A stretch of 64,000 bases of DNA from Azolla caroliniana (lineage: Eukaryota > Polypodiophyta). The translations under genes and the position numbers were made by a program. The DNA lies in contig JBHGNT010000077.1 in the NCBI GenBank assembly GCA_043228905.1, forward strand, positions 1 through 64,000. The letters are read 5' to 3'. The notes under the pieces are model-generated. The model had not been told where the DNA came from. It was given only the letters and a program-made list of their open reading frames with translations, and did no database searches. Positions 47,101 to 59,074 of the stretch are shown here, piece by piece. How positions within the stretch are numbered: position 1 is the stretch's first letter; each line of letters begins with the position of its first letter.

Positions 47101-50100
47101 GGTAAAGTTGCATATTTTACCACTAAACCACACTTAGTTCGAAAATATACATATAATTTATATTAATCATAAATGATCCCGCATAGTCAGGATTCTCATG
47201 ATTACTTAATGCACTGAACCTATTTTATTTCTAATATGCAGAGCAAGGAGGGATAATGAGCATATCACACCCAATTAAGTCAAAACATGATAATTCCATA
47301 ACACAATTAAAATTCCAATTTTACAGATTGCATTTAAAATGAACATTTTATCAACTGTAGCACAGTCATCAAATCCTCACTTCCATAACAAAATATGCAG
47401 TGTGTAGAAAACTTGCAACATACAAAACAAACAATCTGACTCTTATGGCAGCATAATGAAAAGTATATTCTATAGCCTAAATTACAAATACCTTGAAAAG
47501 AATATTCTATAGCCTAAATTACGAAATACCTCAGTTGCACCTCCTGTACCAGGATAAAAGCGCCCTCCTTCGTACCTATGTAAAGAAATGTATAGTACCT
47601 ACGAGAGCAGTGTAGAATTAAACTACATAGGTGAACGGATTTCTCTTTAAATTATAAATAAGCAACACCACATACAGATGAATCATGGTCAAATATTGCT
47701 TGAGTTCCATTTCCATGGTGCACATCCTACAGAAAATAATAATAAGTTATAGTGGGATTTCCACAAAAGTGTTTACAGCATCATTTTGTTTTCATGCTTA
47801 CCCAGTCCAGAATCATAATTTTCTTAGCACCAGCTGCCAATGCAGCTTTGGCAGCAACTGCTGCATTATTGTGAAGACAGAATCCCATTACAGTGGAATC
47901 CAATGCATGATGGCCTGGTGGTCTCACCTAATACAAAAGGTATCTAATTGTCAACGTTGATTTATCAATAGCCATGACTAAACCCATTATTGCATAACCA
48001 AGTTCAAGATGTAACCAAAGCAAATCCATTGCTGATTTGTCCTTTCAAAATTGCAGTGGCGAGATCAATACATAAGCCTGCTGCAAGTCTGGCTGCTAAA
48101 GCAGAATGACAGTTTGCATATGTGTCTGCAGTGAAAAGACTGAGATAAAGAGTTTAAAAATAAAACAAGAAATAACCATATTAGTAAGGTACCTAAATAA
48201 ATAAATAATGGCCTTCCAAACCCGCCACGGTGTAAACAGATAATCACCTTGCATCATGAGCTGAAGTTGATTCAACTGCATCTATATGATCTTGAGTGTG
48301 AACCTATTATGTATCCAAGAAACAATGAAAAAGATTGCATGAAATGTTTCCAATATGGAACCAATGGGACAATACCTTTTCGAAAATGTTGCCTCTTAAA
48401 ATAAGGAAATGCTGGGGGTAGGATATGCTCAAAAATAAATTAGTTTATAGATAAATACACATATTTAAATAACAAAGAACATCATTTACATTCAAAATGC
48501 AGACAGAAGATAGGGTAATTGAAATTCTTGATTACTTAGGTCATATAGATTGGAAATTTCTAAAATAAGACAGTTTTTCTTTATTTTACAAATGCCCCTT
48601 GGTTTTTGTTATTTTCCTCAATGCTCTTGATCTATCCTCAAAAGAGAAAATATGCATACTGTTTGAAATATTGAATAGTAATTCATCTCTCTTTGTGTTA
48701 GTTGAGCAATTACATTCTAATTTCATTCCCTTCTTCACTTTCAAAGGTTCACATAGGGATTCAGAGAAATAATGAAAATCCAGAGACATTTCAAACTTTT
48801 CCCCTTTATAGATTTGTAGATGGCAGATTTTAGATGTTTATTAATTTATTACTATGACAAATACCAGTTTTCAACTAGGTTTTTATTAATTAAGCGGTTC
48901 ATTTGCCTTTCAGGATCATTCCTGAAATGTCTACCTCTACTGGAAATGCAGAAACTGTGTTTTCAACAGCAGGGGAACTGTTTTCTGCAACTTATACAAG
49001 ATTCATAACTATTTATAGAATATATAATTCACTATCATTCATAGAGAAACATATTGCACTGCACTCACCATTTCCATTTCTGCATGAGTAGCCTCTCTTG
49101 CTGGGACTGGACAACACCGCCCAGGGTATAAACCTAACAGTATTGCATATAATACAAACAACTTTATTTTTGGTATCACTTCCTTTTGGCCTTGGAATGT
49201 TTGCTTTATTTTCTATGTAGCTTACCTGCAGCTTCTAGCCCTCCCATTATGGCACGAAGCCGATCTGGCCTTTCTGGATGAGGATTAGGTTTCATTGTCA
49301 CCTGCAAATTTGATAAATAAATAAAATGTAATTCAAATGCATGGAAAATCGCCACTTTTGCTGGTATGTATAATAATGCATTAGCAACCTCAAAATGAAG
49401 AAGCATTCTCTCATCAAAACCTATTGCTGTTGATGTTCCATCTGTTCAGATGGGATAAGAGAAATCACTGAGTTACAGTTAGCATAAACCCCAAGATGAT
49501 GATAGAACTTAATGAGAGAAGATACCTGGGTCGGTGTACACTCTCTTCTCAACCTTGATATCATCATCTTTTTCTGACAATACCATAGATGCTAAATATC
49601 CCTTCTTCAAAATACCTGATTCTCTGTGCTCTCCACAAAGCTTCAACAATTAAAAACCACGATATCAAAGCTATGTCTAAAAGGGTTCAAACACTAGTCT
49701 ACCAGAAGTCAAAACCACATTGAGCATTGATACCTGAAAATGAAGCTTTTTTAAATATACATACTCTTATTATCGCTAACGGTTTCTTTTAGTAAGTTGA
49801 AAATAAAGAAGACTAGGTAACATTAAAAAAACAAAATTCCCAGGTAACTGAACTTCCGTGGAATCAGTACTAAAACAATTCCCTTTCTTGAATAAAGGGG
49901 ACGTAAAGAAGGGGGTAGCAGGGCCGGTCCGCAAGGAATTGTTATTTCACCTCATTTAATGTCCGACCAATTTACTCTGAATCTCTTATGAACTTCATAT
50001 ACAAGTCTATCAAGTCTAGTGACACTATTTCAAGCACAAATAACTGTTAGGAAAGCGTGTTTTATAGTTACAGACTCTTATAGTCACTGACACCTAACAA

Positions 50101-50790
50101 TGGAGCTTCTGTTTAAAGTCACGTATACTACACTCTCTTACTGCGTTATGCCACTCAACCCTTACTTGTCTACAATAAGCCAAAATCATTTCAAGCATAC
50201 ACATCTCACCAGACCTCCTTTTAAAGTTACACACACAGAATCTAATTTGTTCACAAATTTTACATCACTATAGATACCTGACAATGGATATTCTCCTCCG
50301 AGTTTGAACATGTGCAGTTTGTGCAGAACCACTGCAAACAAATTTGTTCTGAATCTTGGTTTGGATCCCAATCCTCATCATCCTCTGATTCATCTTCCCA
50401 ATCTCCTTCATGTTCATACATAGCCTTGATATCTGAATTAATACTATGACCTCCAACAACAAGTTCCCCGGATCCATTATGCTTTACGAAGCTTTGTTGC
50501 ACATGTTCCTGCCTGAAGTCTGGCTCAAAAGTGAACCCATTCTGGTCATCTGTGAGAACATTACTATCATCGGTTGAAGATATTTTGATATTATCATTGG
50601 TTGAATACATTTTGCTACTATCGTTGGTTGAGCATATTTTGCTACTATCATTAATCAAACACATTTTCCCAACATCGTTACTCGTACATGTTTTAGTTGA
50701 GCATGTTTTGCTCAATCGTTCTAGTCCAAAAGTTTCAAGCAGGATCTCTTTTGCATTCAGAGTGTCAGTATGGACCTCTTTTGTGTTCAT
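44108..50790 (-). CDS. HDA15-type class II histone deacetylase with RanBP2 zinc finger, sixteen exons
   Basis: Exons, 5' to 3': 50790-50278, 49640-49526, 49441-49389, 49301-49226, 49133-49069, 48303-48248, 48139-48016, 47927-47802, 47726-47676, 47598-47530, 45940-45832, 45535-45456, 45329-45247, 45140-45095, 44898-44736, 44226-44108, giving 615 residues. Every phase joins. The zinc finger is W154-C156-C159-N163-C170-C173, exactly the RanBP2 spacing, and spans the exon 1/2 junction. The deacetylase domain has [18 protein letters not shown] (H340, H341), [11 protein letters not shown] (Zn ligands D377, H379), [14 protein letters not shown] (Zn ligand D468) and LEGGY (catalytic Y508, split by intron 13). 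The C terminus [13 protein letters not shown] matches Arabidopsis HDA15. Nuclear removal of acetyl groups from histones is expected; HDA15 acts with PIF factors in light responses in angiosperms. ATG 50790 is the first in frame; the frame stays open 60 bases further, so a spliced 5' exon is possible. Confidence 0.94.
46683..46990. repeat. 156-bp tandem duplication in HDA15 intron 10
   Basis: Two copies share GTATTTAAATTGTTACACTA (46695 and 46851) and an ACATAAGAACAAAGTATGCC block. They differ by a few bases. Wholly intronic. Confidence 0.9.
47458..47530 (-). repeat. Duplication of the exon 10 splice-donor region of HDA15
   Basis: The exon 10 donor (GAG|GTATTTCGTAATTTAGGC on the gene strand) is repeated about 38 bases into the intron as AAG|GTATTTGTAATTTAGGC. 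Both contain the same GTATTT donor core. Confidence 0.8.
50560..50715 (-). repeat. 30-bp coding minisatellite in HDA15 exon 1
   Basis: About five imperfect units encode a ten-residue Ser/Lys/Asn/Asp repeat of the form S-S-K-x-x-S-T-N-D-x, at about residues 25-76, just before the zinc finger. It is likely disordered. Confidence 0.75.
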
Positions 50791-51786
50791 AGTATGAATC
50801 AATTCAATATATCGAGACCCAGTGTTCAGGATTTTTTCTTCCCAAATAGGCAGAGATTCCTCTCATGGAAGAAACAATAAAGCCTGAGAGAAAATGTAAC
50901 AAAAGTAAAAAATTAACCATTACATTTAATCTCTTTATAAAAATCTGCATCCACAAGTTCCAAACAACACAACATGATAACATAGCACAAACTTACAAGT
51001 TTCTGTTAGCGACATATATATATATATTTCAGTTGGATTTTATTCCATTTGTAAATGTTTCTCAACAGGAAACAATAAGAGAATAACATACTTTATAAGA
51101 TTCCTATGGCAATTTGTTTCCAACCAACAAGTTGTAAATAATAAGAGATTACAAGAAGTTAACAAATATATTTCCATGGGATTTTTTATTTCTTTACAAA
51201 CATTTTCGATGAGCAAGTTGAAAATAAATAGTAGATAAGTGGAGAATGGCAAAACAAAATTGTAGAAACTTCATATTTTTCAAAGGATTTTATTTTCAAA
51301 AAAATTTCCAATCAAAAATTTGAAAGTAAAAGGAAATAATGAGAAAGTACCACACAGCTACAATAATTTTGACACGCTCCTGTCAGATTTTGTTCCTCTT
51401 TAAAAACAGGCAGTAAATTCAAAATAATAGGAAAGCACAAGAAAACGCCACAAATTTAAGAGAAAAATTACATATGTCTATTGGATTTTTCTCGTTTCAC
51501 AAACATTGCAACACTGCAACTTGAAATGACATGAAACAATCAGAAAATACAACAATCGAGGAACTTTGCAGAAACAGTATGCATATGGGAATTGCATTCT
51601 CCTTTTACGAAAATAATTTCCAGCCAGAAACCTCATAAATTCAACATGAGTTAATAGAGAATGATCGACCCGTTTGGTTTGGTGCAGATCAGACCAAAAC
51701 AGAGCACAATAAACTAAAGGGAACAAAAGGCGGCTTTACAAAAATACGAGAATAAAAGCGAGAAAATAACAAAGCAACTGACATAC

Positions 51787-51829
51787 GAGGAGGATGAGGA
51801 GGAGGAAGAAGAAGAAGAAGAAGAAGAAG
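51787..51829. repeat. GAG/GAA trinucleotide tract in HDA15 leader
   Basis: A (GAG)n-(GAA)n run; on the gene strand it is a CT-rich tract between the TATA box and the first coding exon, probably 5' UTR or first intron. Confidence 0.75.
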
Positions 51830-51909
51830 CGAATACCCGTGCTTGCAATCGTAATCGTTTCTCCTCGCACAGAAAACTCAAACGCTCGGAGACAGCTGTG
51901 AGACTTCCA

Positions 51910-51915
51910 TTTATA
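51910..51915 (-). promoter_or_regulatory. Probable TATA box of HDA15
   Basis: TATAAA within CCTATAAATGG on the minus strand, in the only GC-balanced stretch upstream of the deacetylase gene. It implies a transcript start near 51880 and a leader with an intron before 50790. Inference only. Confidence 0.4.
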
Positions 51916-52428
51916 GGCGTGAAGAAATCGTCTGTACAGAGACGCACAGATAGACAAAAAGAGACGGAGAGAACCCCCGGGGGGGAGGGACAAAATACCT
52001 CCCTAATTTTCGATATTTACGAGAATAGCCCTCCCCTCCCCTCCTCTCTTCTTCTTTTCGTTGTTGTGTGGTGGTGGTGCGTTTGGTCACATTTTTCTCC
52101 AAATGTTTCGAGACTTAGGGGTCCTCCCCTCTCTTTTTTTGAGTTCCCCAAGGGGGGGGTGTCAACAATGATCGATGCTCTCCTAATCAATCGCTCAAAT
52201 CCCACGAATGAATTGGAGGTTCAATTTTCAGTAGATCTCATATGAATAATTAACCTCATCTGTCTCCTCCCAAAGAGTAATCTGATCTCTAAGATCCAAT
52301 GTAGTAAAATCGCAAAAGGAGTACAATCTGCTACCATTTCTTAGATGATATCCATCTTCAAGTAGGATGTTGATAAGCACATCAAACTACTCTTGTGCAT
52401 GAAAGCCTTCACAACCTAGACCCATCTA

Positions 52429-52590
52429 GGGATCGGCAACGGCTCGGCTCAAGCCTAAACCGTTTGGCTTAGCCGTCTTAAAGCGGCTTAGCGGCTCGGC
52501 TCGGTTTAGGCTTGAACTTGCCTTAACGGTTTGAGCTCGGCTCGGCTTGGCTTGAGCCTCGCCAAACCGGCTAAGCCGTTTATAAACTTT
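52429..52590. mobile_element. Possible truncated hAT-like element end
   Basis: TAGGGATCGGCAACGG shares the CGGCAACGG core with the MITE at 16325 and has the TAGGG start frequent in hAT ends. The following 150 bases are rich in GGCTCGGC and GGCTTAG. No matching right terminus was found, so it is a fragment at best. Confidence 0.4.
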
Positions 52591-52640
52591 AGAGAGTGGG
52601 AGAGAAAGAAAGAGAGAGAGGGAAATAGACAACAGACAAG

Positions 52641-52643
<3 letters not shown>

Positions 52644-52690
<47 letters not shown>
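52644..52690. repeat. (GA)n microsatellite
   Basis: A long GA tract followed by ACTACACAGAGGGG and more GA. It flanks the rearranged LINE on its left. Confidence 0.9.
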
Positions 52691-52693
<3 letters not shown>

Positions 52694-52724
52694 TACACAG
52701 AGGGGAGAGAGAGAGAGAGAGAGA

Positions 52725-53322
52725 GAATTCCATAATATCTAGTTAACCTCTGAACATTTGCAACAAATACTTCCCACGCTCATACCCATAAATTTAACAC
52801 GATAGGCAAATGCATCAATCAATTAACACATATAGGCATGGAAGATCTCATGATCCAAAAATGATGAATTAAAAATCAACGGTGGTTTTCCTAAAAACTC
52901 ATGAAAACCTCTAATTGAGTGGTGATTGAACTCAAAAATTAATGGGAAATGATCTGATATAATTGACCCATAAGACACTGAAATATCCAAAATCTCTGGT
53001 AAAAAACCTTCGGTATCCTAATATGCGAAATGCCTTCATTTTTTATTCACAAGTTGGGGTGAGAAAATATGTTCTTAAGTTAAAAGGACTTCTTTTGTGG
53101 CAATTGACAGTGCTAGAGAAGTCACAAAATCTCAACCAAGAAGAGAGAGAACTCTGCAAGGTCACATATCATCATATTTGCCATATGAATTGGTGTGTAG
53201 GGTGGCATTGAGTTTGGTGTCATAGTTTTCTTTAGATCCCTAGATAGAAGGGGTTCTATAGTTTGTTGTAAGTTAGTCATGGTGGTGTTTTTTCTTTCGT
53301 AATGAAAGCCATTATTTACGAA
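52725..53322 (+). mobile_element. 5'-inverted truncated LINE copy
   Basis: 52725-53016 is an inverted copy (about 95 percent by eye) of the endonuclease/linker part of the neighbouring LINE at about 55612-55904. 53017-53322 is in plus orientation and looks like a LINE 3' end: a noncoding tail finishing CATTATTTACGAAAAAG. The joined structure is flanked on both sides by (GA)n plus ACTACA-AGAGGGG (52692 and 53347), which looks like a target duplication. This pattern is what twin priming leaves. Confidence 0.6.
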
Positions 53323-53380
53323 AAAGAGAGAGAGAGAGAGAGAGAGACTACATAGAGGGGTGGAGAGAGAGAGAGAAAGA
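53323..53380. repeat. (GA)n tract, right flank of the inverted LINE
   Basis: GA runs surrounding ACTACATAGAGGGG, matching the left flank at 52681-52720. Confidence 0.8.
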
Positions 53381-53647
53381 AAACGCAAAGTTCGGAGATG
53401 TTGGAGAAGGGCAAACACTAATTTTGATGTATCTTCTTGTTACGGTGTCCGTTTCCTTTGTTCTTTAGCTCATTTCGAAGCTTGCACATAGAGCTTTCTA
53501 AATAGTATCTGCACATATCATTTGGAGGTCTTGGTAGAACGTTACGAGTAAAAATTCCATTCGATTGCATGCATCTCATGATCGTTGGCTTTGATTCCTT
53601 CTCCAACACAATTACTTGTAAGTGAACTCTCTCCTATTTCTTGTCAT

Positions 53648-55003
53648 ATGGATGGTAGTGTTTTAATGAATATGGATGAGTCTCCAAAATCTTCAAAGGA
53701 TGCATGCATGGTTGAGTCAGTATCAAGCCCAAGAGGGGATGGTAAAAGAAAACAATGTATTGGAGATAATAGTAATGACATGTCTTATGTTGATGCAATG
53801 CAACAAGATGATATTGAGAAAGATGATAGTCATTGGGAACATTTAAGATGCATGGCAAATATATTAATGGAAGATTGTATAAGGGAGAATGTGAAAGTTG
53901 CTGAGGAGTTTGTTGACGATGAAGTGGCTAAGGTAGAAATAGACAATAAGGAGTTTTTGGGTTCATTTGCTAATTTTTGTGATAAAGGGGTCATATTGTT
54001 TTTCACGGGAAAGATACCTTTCCTTTGGAGGGTCAAACAATGGTTACGTGGGATTTTACAAGTTGATTGTGTTCAGGATGTTTATGTTGGTCCTCGTGGA
54101 TTTTATGAGGTTGTTTTGGTATCACAAGAGTATAAAGAGAAATTACTCAATAAATTGCCAGTTTTTTATGAGAAAAGTTTGGTTCATATTGTTCTGTGGA
54201 GACCATTAGTGGAATACCAAGATATATTAAAGCAAGAGTGTCCCGTATGGGTTGAGGTAGAGTGCACATATTCAATGGTTTGGCCAATATTACGGTCAAC
54301 GATGGAAAAGTTGGGAAAGATCTTGGTGCCTCCTAGTGCTAATGCTCAAAATTGATATCGGATGTGTATTCTTTGGAATACTGCTATAAAGAGGCCAAGT
54401 TGTTTACAAATTGCATGTTCTGGTATGCCGCCTATGTATTTTCGGCTTAAATGGGGTACATTTGTAGGACATTGTTTCCATTGTGGTGTGTTGGGGCATT
54501 TTATGGCTGAATGTCCTCAAAAAAGAAATAATGTAGTGGAAGTGGTACATGAAGAGCCTACAACTCATGATCAGATTCAAGATTTGACAATTTCAGAGCA
54601 AACAATGGAACCACAAATTGTGAATGAGAAGGATGGAAAGACTCTAGAGGATGAAGGACAATGGTCAATAGTTTCTGGAAAGATGAAGAAGTCTAATAAA
54701 AATGTTGGGCATAATGTATCTATGGAGAAGGTCACACTGACACATCCCATGCGGAATAAACCATGGGCTTGTCAAGAGGACTATCCAAAGAAATTATATT
54801 TTGATAATAAAGGTAATTTGTATGTTCCTTGGAATAAACGGAAATCGGTGCCTCGTTCACATGAGGAGCCATCGGGGTCTGGAGTTTTGCATTCCCATAG
54901 TAATTCATATGCAATCTTAGGGGATTTATTTCAAGATATGGCAGAAACATTAGCAGTGAAGGAGAAGGAGATTTCTCGAATAAAAGGAAAAAATAAAGTA
55001 TGA
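53648..55003 (+). pseudogene. LINE ORF1 (gag-like, CCHC zinc knuckle), interrupted by a stop
   Basis: One reading frame broken by a TGA at 54353-54355. The first half carries the DUF4283-like RNA-binding region (F-F-T-G-K-I-P-F-L-W-R-V-K then R-G-F-Y-E-V-V-L). The second has C-I-L-W-N and a zinc knuckle C-F-H-C-G-V-L-G-H-F-M-A-E-C (C-x2-C-x4-H-x4-C) near 54474-54515. Plant L1-type LINE ORF1 proteins bind the element RNA. The frame has no ATG before 53648. Its TGA stop (55001-55003) overlaps the ORF2 ATG (55000-55002). Confidence 0.85.
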
Positions 55004-57507
55004 AGATCACCACATGGAATGTGAGGGGATTGTGTTCTAGATTTAGAATGCATGAGGTTTGGAGGATTGTGTTAAGTGAGCAATGGGATGTTTTATGTGC
55101 AGTAGAGCATAAAGATCATCGAAATGCTGGTTTAATTAGTTATTCTAAGGGTTATACATTATTTATGCTGGCAAGGTTCATGGGGATTATTCTGGGATTG
55201 TCATGTTTATAAGAGATAAATTTCACCCAAAAGTAATTGTTTCAGATGAATTTGGAAGATTTATTGTGGTAGAGATATGTTATGAAGGGCAAGCTCTTTG
55301 GTTAGTTGGTGTGTATGCATCAAATGTTTCACAAGAACGAAAGTTGTTATGGAGATCTCTAAACTCAGTGCTTCATAATGGTAGACCGGGTTTATTGATG
55401 GGAGATTTTAATGTTTGTTGTGAGACAGATCAATCAACATCTATCCACTCTATTATGGATGGACCAGAGGCTCAAGAATGGGGAGATTTTGAGACTGAAG
55501 TCATGTTAAGGGATGTATGGAAATGGATCAAGGGAGATGAACCTGGTTATACCTTTCAATTGGCTCAATATAAGGATACTTGGAGTAGGTTGGATCGAAT
55601 GTATGTAATGCATACCGAAGGTTTTTTACCAGAGATTTTGGATATTTCAGTGTCTTATGGGTCAATTATATCAGATCATTTCCCATTAATTTTTGAGTTC
55701 AATCACCACTCAATTAGAGGTTTTCATGAGTTTTTAGGAAAACCACCGTTGATTTTTAATTCATCATTTTTGGATCATGAGGTCTTCCATGCCTATATGT
55801 GTCAATTGATTGATGCATTTGCCTATCGTGTTCAATTTGATGGGTATGAAGCGTGGGAAGTATTTGTTGCAAATGTTCAGAGGTTAACTAGATATTATGG
55901 AATTCACCATGCTTTTAAAAGGAGAAAGAAATTAAGTCTCCTAGTTAATTTGCTTGATAAATGCAACTCATTGTTAACTTATTGGCCAACGGATGCAGAG
56001 TTGATGGGATATCAAGAGGTATTAATTTCTGCGATGCATGACCTAACGGCAAAAAATTATCAACATGCTAGACTACATCGTCTAAGACAAGAAGTGGATG
56101 ATGCTAATTGTCAATCACATAAGTTTTTCCATGACCTTCATGAATCACATGCACGACATAATGTGGTAAGGTTAGAGGAAAATGGTATCATGTGTTCCGA
56201 TCCTCAAGAAATTGTGAAGAAATGCATAGAATATTATACACAATTGTTGGATGTACAAGTGTGTATCGATGATAATGTTAAAAAGGATAGAGATGTATTT
56301 TTTAATGGAGTGAAAAATCATGTATTGCATGATGTGGCACAATCATTAGATGCTAATATTTCAGAGGATGAGGTGGAACATGTCATGTAACATCTTGCTA
56401 ATGATAAGAGTCCTGGGTGGGATGGATTAACACATGAACTCTTTAAGAAATATGTGATTAAGTTAAAGGGGCCTTTTACGATTTTATTTCAGAAGGTGTG
56501 GACATCAGGGGAAATGCCTCATTCTTGGAAGATTCGTTTGATCAAGCTTTTGTCGAAGGAGCCTTCTCCATCTTCCTTTGCTCAATGGAGGCCTATTTCA
56601 TTGATGGGGGGAATGTACAAGATTTTTGCGAAAGTGTAGGTTGCATAAGGTTTTACCTTCTATTATTCATAATGCTCAATATGGGTTTTTAGCAAAAAGA
56701 GACATTTTACATAATATTTTAAATGTTCAAATGGCAATTGACTATGCAAAGGAGTCTAAACAAGAATTAGTGTTGCTACAATTGGATATCGAGAAAGCCT
56801 ATGATAATGTGGATTGGTCATTTATAAATCAATTGATGTCTCATATGGGTTTTGGTGATCATATGTCTAAGTTGATATACACATTAGGGGAGGGTTCGGT
56901 TTCACATGTGATGTTTAATGGAGGAGTAACCCAACCGATTTCTATTCGAAGGTCAGTTAGACAAGGATGCCCGATAAGTCCTTTACTATTCACTATTGTG
57001 ACACATCCTATTCTTGTTAAGTTACACAATATGGCTATGGGGGAAGAATTGCTTGGACTAAGGTTGCCATCAGGGAAGCCATGTATTGTTCAAGCTCTCG
57101 CAGATGACCATATTATGTTTTTGGCACCTAATCGGGAAAATATTAGTAAGACAAGAGATGTGTGGGAATTGTTTTCAAATGCTTCAGGGTTGAGAATTAA
57201 TATACATAAATCTGTCCTCATTTCATGTACAGAACAAGATGTGTTAGGGTTGGGGTGGTCAGGAAGGATAGTACATTGTGGTATGATTTGTCGTCATCTT
57301 GGATATCCAATTGGGGTGGAAGTTTCTGATGTGAAACTTATTGAGTGGGTTTCCAAAAGGTTGGAGGATAAGTTTATGTATTGGAGGTCTCAATTTTGGC
57401 CTTTTCATGTACGACTTAAGGTGGTCCAATCGATTATGGTCTCTATGGTATCTTATTATCTTCCTTTGCTCCCATGGTCAAAGAAAGCTCTTGAAATGTT
57501 GTCACGC
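55000..57507 (+). pseudogene. LINE ORF2 (endonuclease plus reverse transcriptase), frameshifted and 3'-truncated
   Basis: The apurinic endonuclease begins TTWNVRGLCSR and has L-L-M-G-D-F-N, W-S-R-L-D-R and I-S-D-H-F-P-L-I. The reverse transcriptase has SPGWDGLTHELFK, WRPISLMGGMYKIFAK, LLQLDIEKAYDNVDW (motif A), RQGCPISPLLF and ALADDHIMF (motif C, Leu before A-D-D). Breaks: a frameshift at about 55190-55212, an in-frame TAA at 56388-56390, and a frameshift at about 56630 next to TAG 56637-56639. It ends at ...LEMLSRC where LTR element A starts at 57508, so the rest of the thumb, RNase H or tail and the 3' UTR lie elsewhere or beyond the window. Not functional. Confidence 0.9.
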
Positions 57508-58194
57508 TGTCGTGAAGAAAACCATCCCCAAGCGCAAACCGTGTATAGTGTGTGTGAACCGTCCCTTTCACATGGGCACGTCCCTTGTTGTACGGTGGAT
57601 GGGTAGGCACAAAAGTTAAATCCTAGGTAGCAATATTCTGTAAGGGAAATCGAGGAGTATCTCTGTCCGAAAGGACAGAGAGTTAATGTGATGTAAACGG
57701 GTGAGACGGCCTCCCTCCTTGAGCTATAAAAGAGAGGGAGACGGGGAGGAAAGGGGATCGCGCACTAGAGGGAACGAAGTGCTGTCGGACTGGGACCGAG
57801 CTCTTCTTCTCTATCGTTCTCCATAGCCTTCTTTTGCACAGGCTCTCAGGAGGCTGATTCTGCTCCGTGGAACGCCCGTGTGCTTCCGGCAGAATCTCCA
57901 TCGTGCTCTTCTGTTTGTGTGAATGAACAAGCTTCGGTGTTCGCCTTGCCGTCCTGTTAGTTGTAACCGTCTCGATATATATACTTATATTAATATACAT
58001 ACGTGTTCATATACTCGGACTTCTAGTCGTTTCGTTTTGCTGTGTTGTTGGACTGTGATTCCTATGTGCTCCCGTGTCTGTGCGTGTGTAAGAGCGTCCG
58101 TTGCCTTTCTGCTCTCCTCCTTCTCAGCTATTTCTCGGTCCAAGACCCCGGTGGTCCCGCCTTGTTCCCCACACACGCGCATAACAACGCGACA
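57508..58194 (+). mobile_element. LTR of retroelement A (5' LTR)
   Basis: 687 bp, starting TGTCGTGAAG and ending CGCATAACAACGCGACA, so the termini are the inverted pair TGTCG/CGACA. A TATA box (GAGCTATAAAAG) lies at 57725. The next bases TTTGGTGAACCCGACATGAA are a plausible primer-binding site. It is inserted in LINE ORF2. Confidence 0.85.
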
Positions 58195-58300
58195 TATTTG
58201 GTGAACCCGACATGAACAGGCGACAGAGGAATAGAAGATGAGGGGGTCGGACCTTGCAGAAGCCATGGCTTCGGCCGTAGACCGTATAGTGAGTGCGCGA
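58195..58300 (+). pseudogene. Element A leader and start of gag, interrupted
   Basis: After the primer-binding site an ATG at 58238 opens a gag start (M-R-G-S-D-L-A-E-A-M-A-S-A-V-D) resembling the gag N terminus of element B. It is cut after about 20 codons by the LTR of element B at 58301. Confidence 0.65.
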
Positions 58301-59037
58301 TGTCGTGAAGAATTTCGGCCAGAGGTGGAAACGGGGAAACATTGGCTACCTCGGCGGGGTGCAGCATGTATATTTAGTGTGAATATCGAGGGCGCCTTTA
58401 TGGCGCCAAAGAGTAGTCAAGTCGAGACAGACGATCCCATGTAAGTCGGGATTTGTCCCACATTGTAACGCATCTCTTTCCTTGTTCTATAAAAGGAAGG
58501 GAACGCCCTTTGCGTAAGGGTTGCCCATTTTGCATTAGAGGGTATACCGTTAGGTTTAGAGTTAGGTTTCTTCTCCTTCTTCTCCCCCCCTTCGTGTTTG
58601 CTTAGGGTTTGCTTTGGTTCGGCCTCCTGTGCAAGACCCCGCTTGGCGCGACGAGCGGAGAGCTCCCCGACGACGGCTTGGCAGCTGACGACTACTGTAA
58701 CCTACCTTGGACCGGCTCGAAGGCGGGAATGTATTCTTCTTTATATATATGTACCTTTGCGTCTGTCTGTGTATATCCGCATCTCTGTTGGTGTCGGGTG
58801 CTCCCCCTTCCCTACGTTTCCTGTACATAAGGGCGTGAGTCGGGTCAGGCTGTGTGTGCGTGTGTGTGCGTGAGTCAGTGTTAAGCACGCTCTCTCTCTC
58901 TCTCTCTTTGGTTGCTTCCGGAGTGTCCCCGGGATGCCCCAGAAACAGTGAAGCACGACTTCCTACGCTCCATCACTCCCTAGTCCAAGACCCCCGTGGT
59001 CCCGCCTTTCTCCACGCACGCGCATAACAACGCGACA
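58301..59037 (+). mobile_element. LTR of retroelement B (5' LTR)
   Basis: 737 bp, the same first ten bases (TGTCGTGAAG) and nearly the same last 60 bases as the A LTR, but a divergent middle. TATA box at 58498 (TTCTATAAAAGG). The primer-binding region TTTGGTGAACCCGACATGAA follows at 59040. It is therefore a related but distinct subfamily inserted into A. Confidence 0.85.
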
Positions 59038-59074
59038 TCTTTGGTGAACCCGACATGAAAGGCGGCAAGGGAGG

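Noticed and set aside
57508-59037. Reading A and B LTRs as the two LTRs of one short element
   Set aside because: Each is followed by its own primer-binding site and gag start, and their middles differ, so they are two 5' LTRs of related elements.
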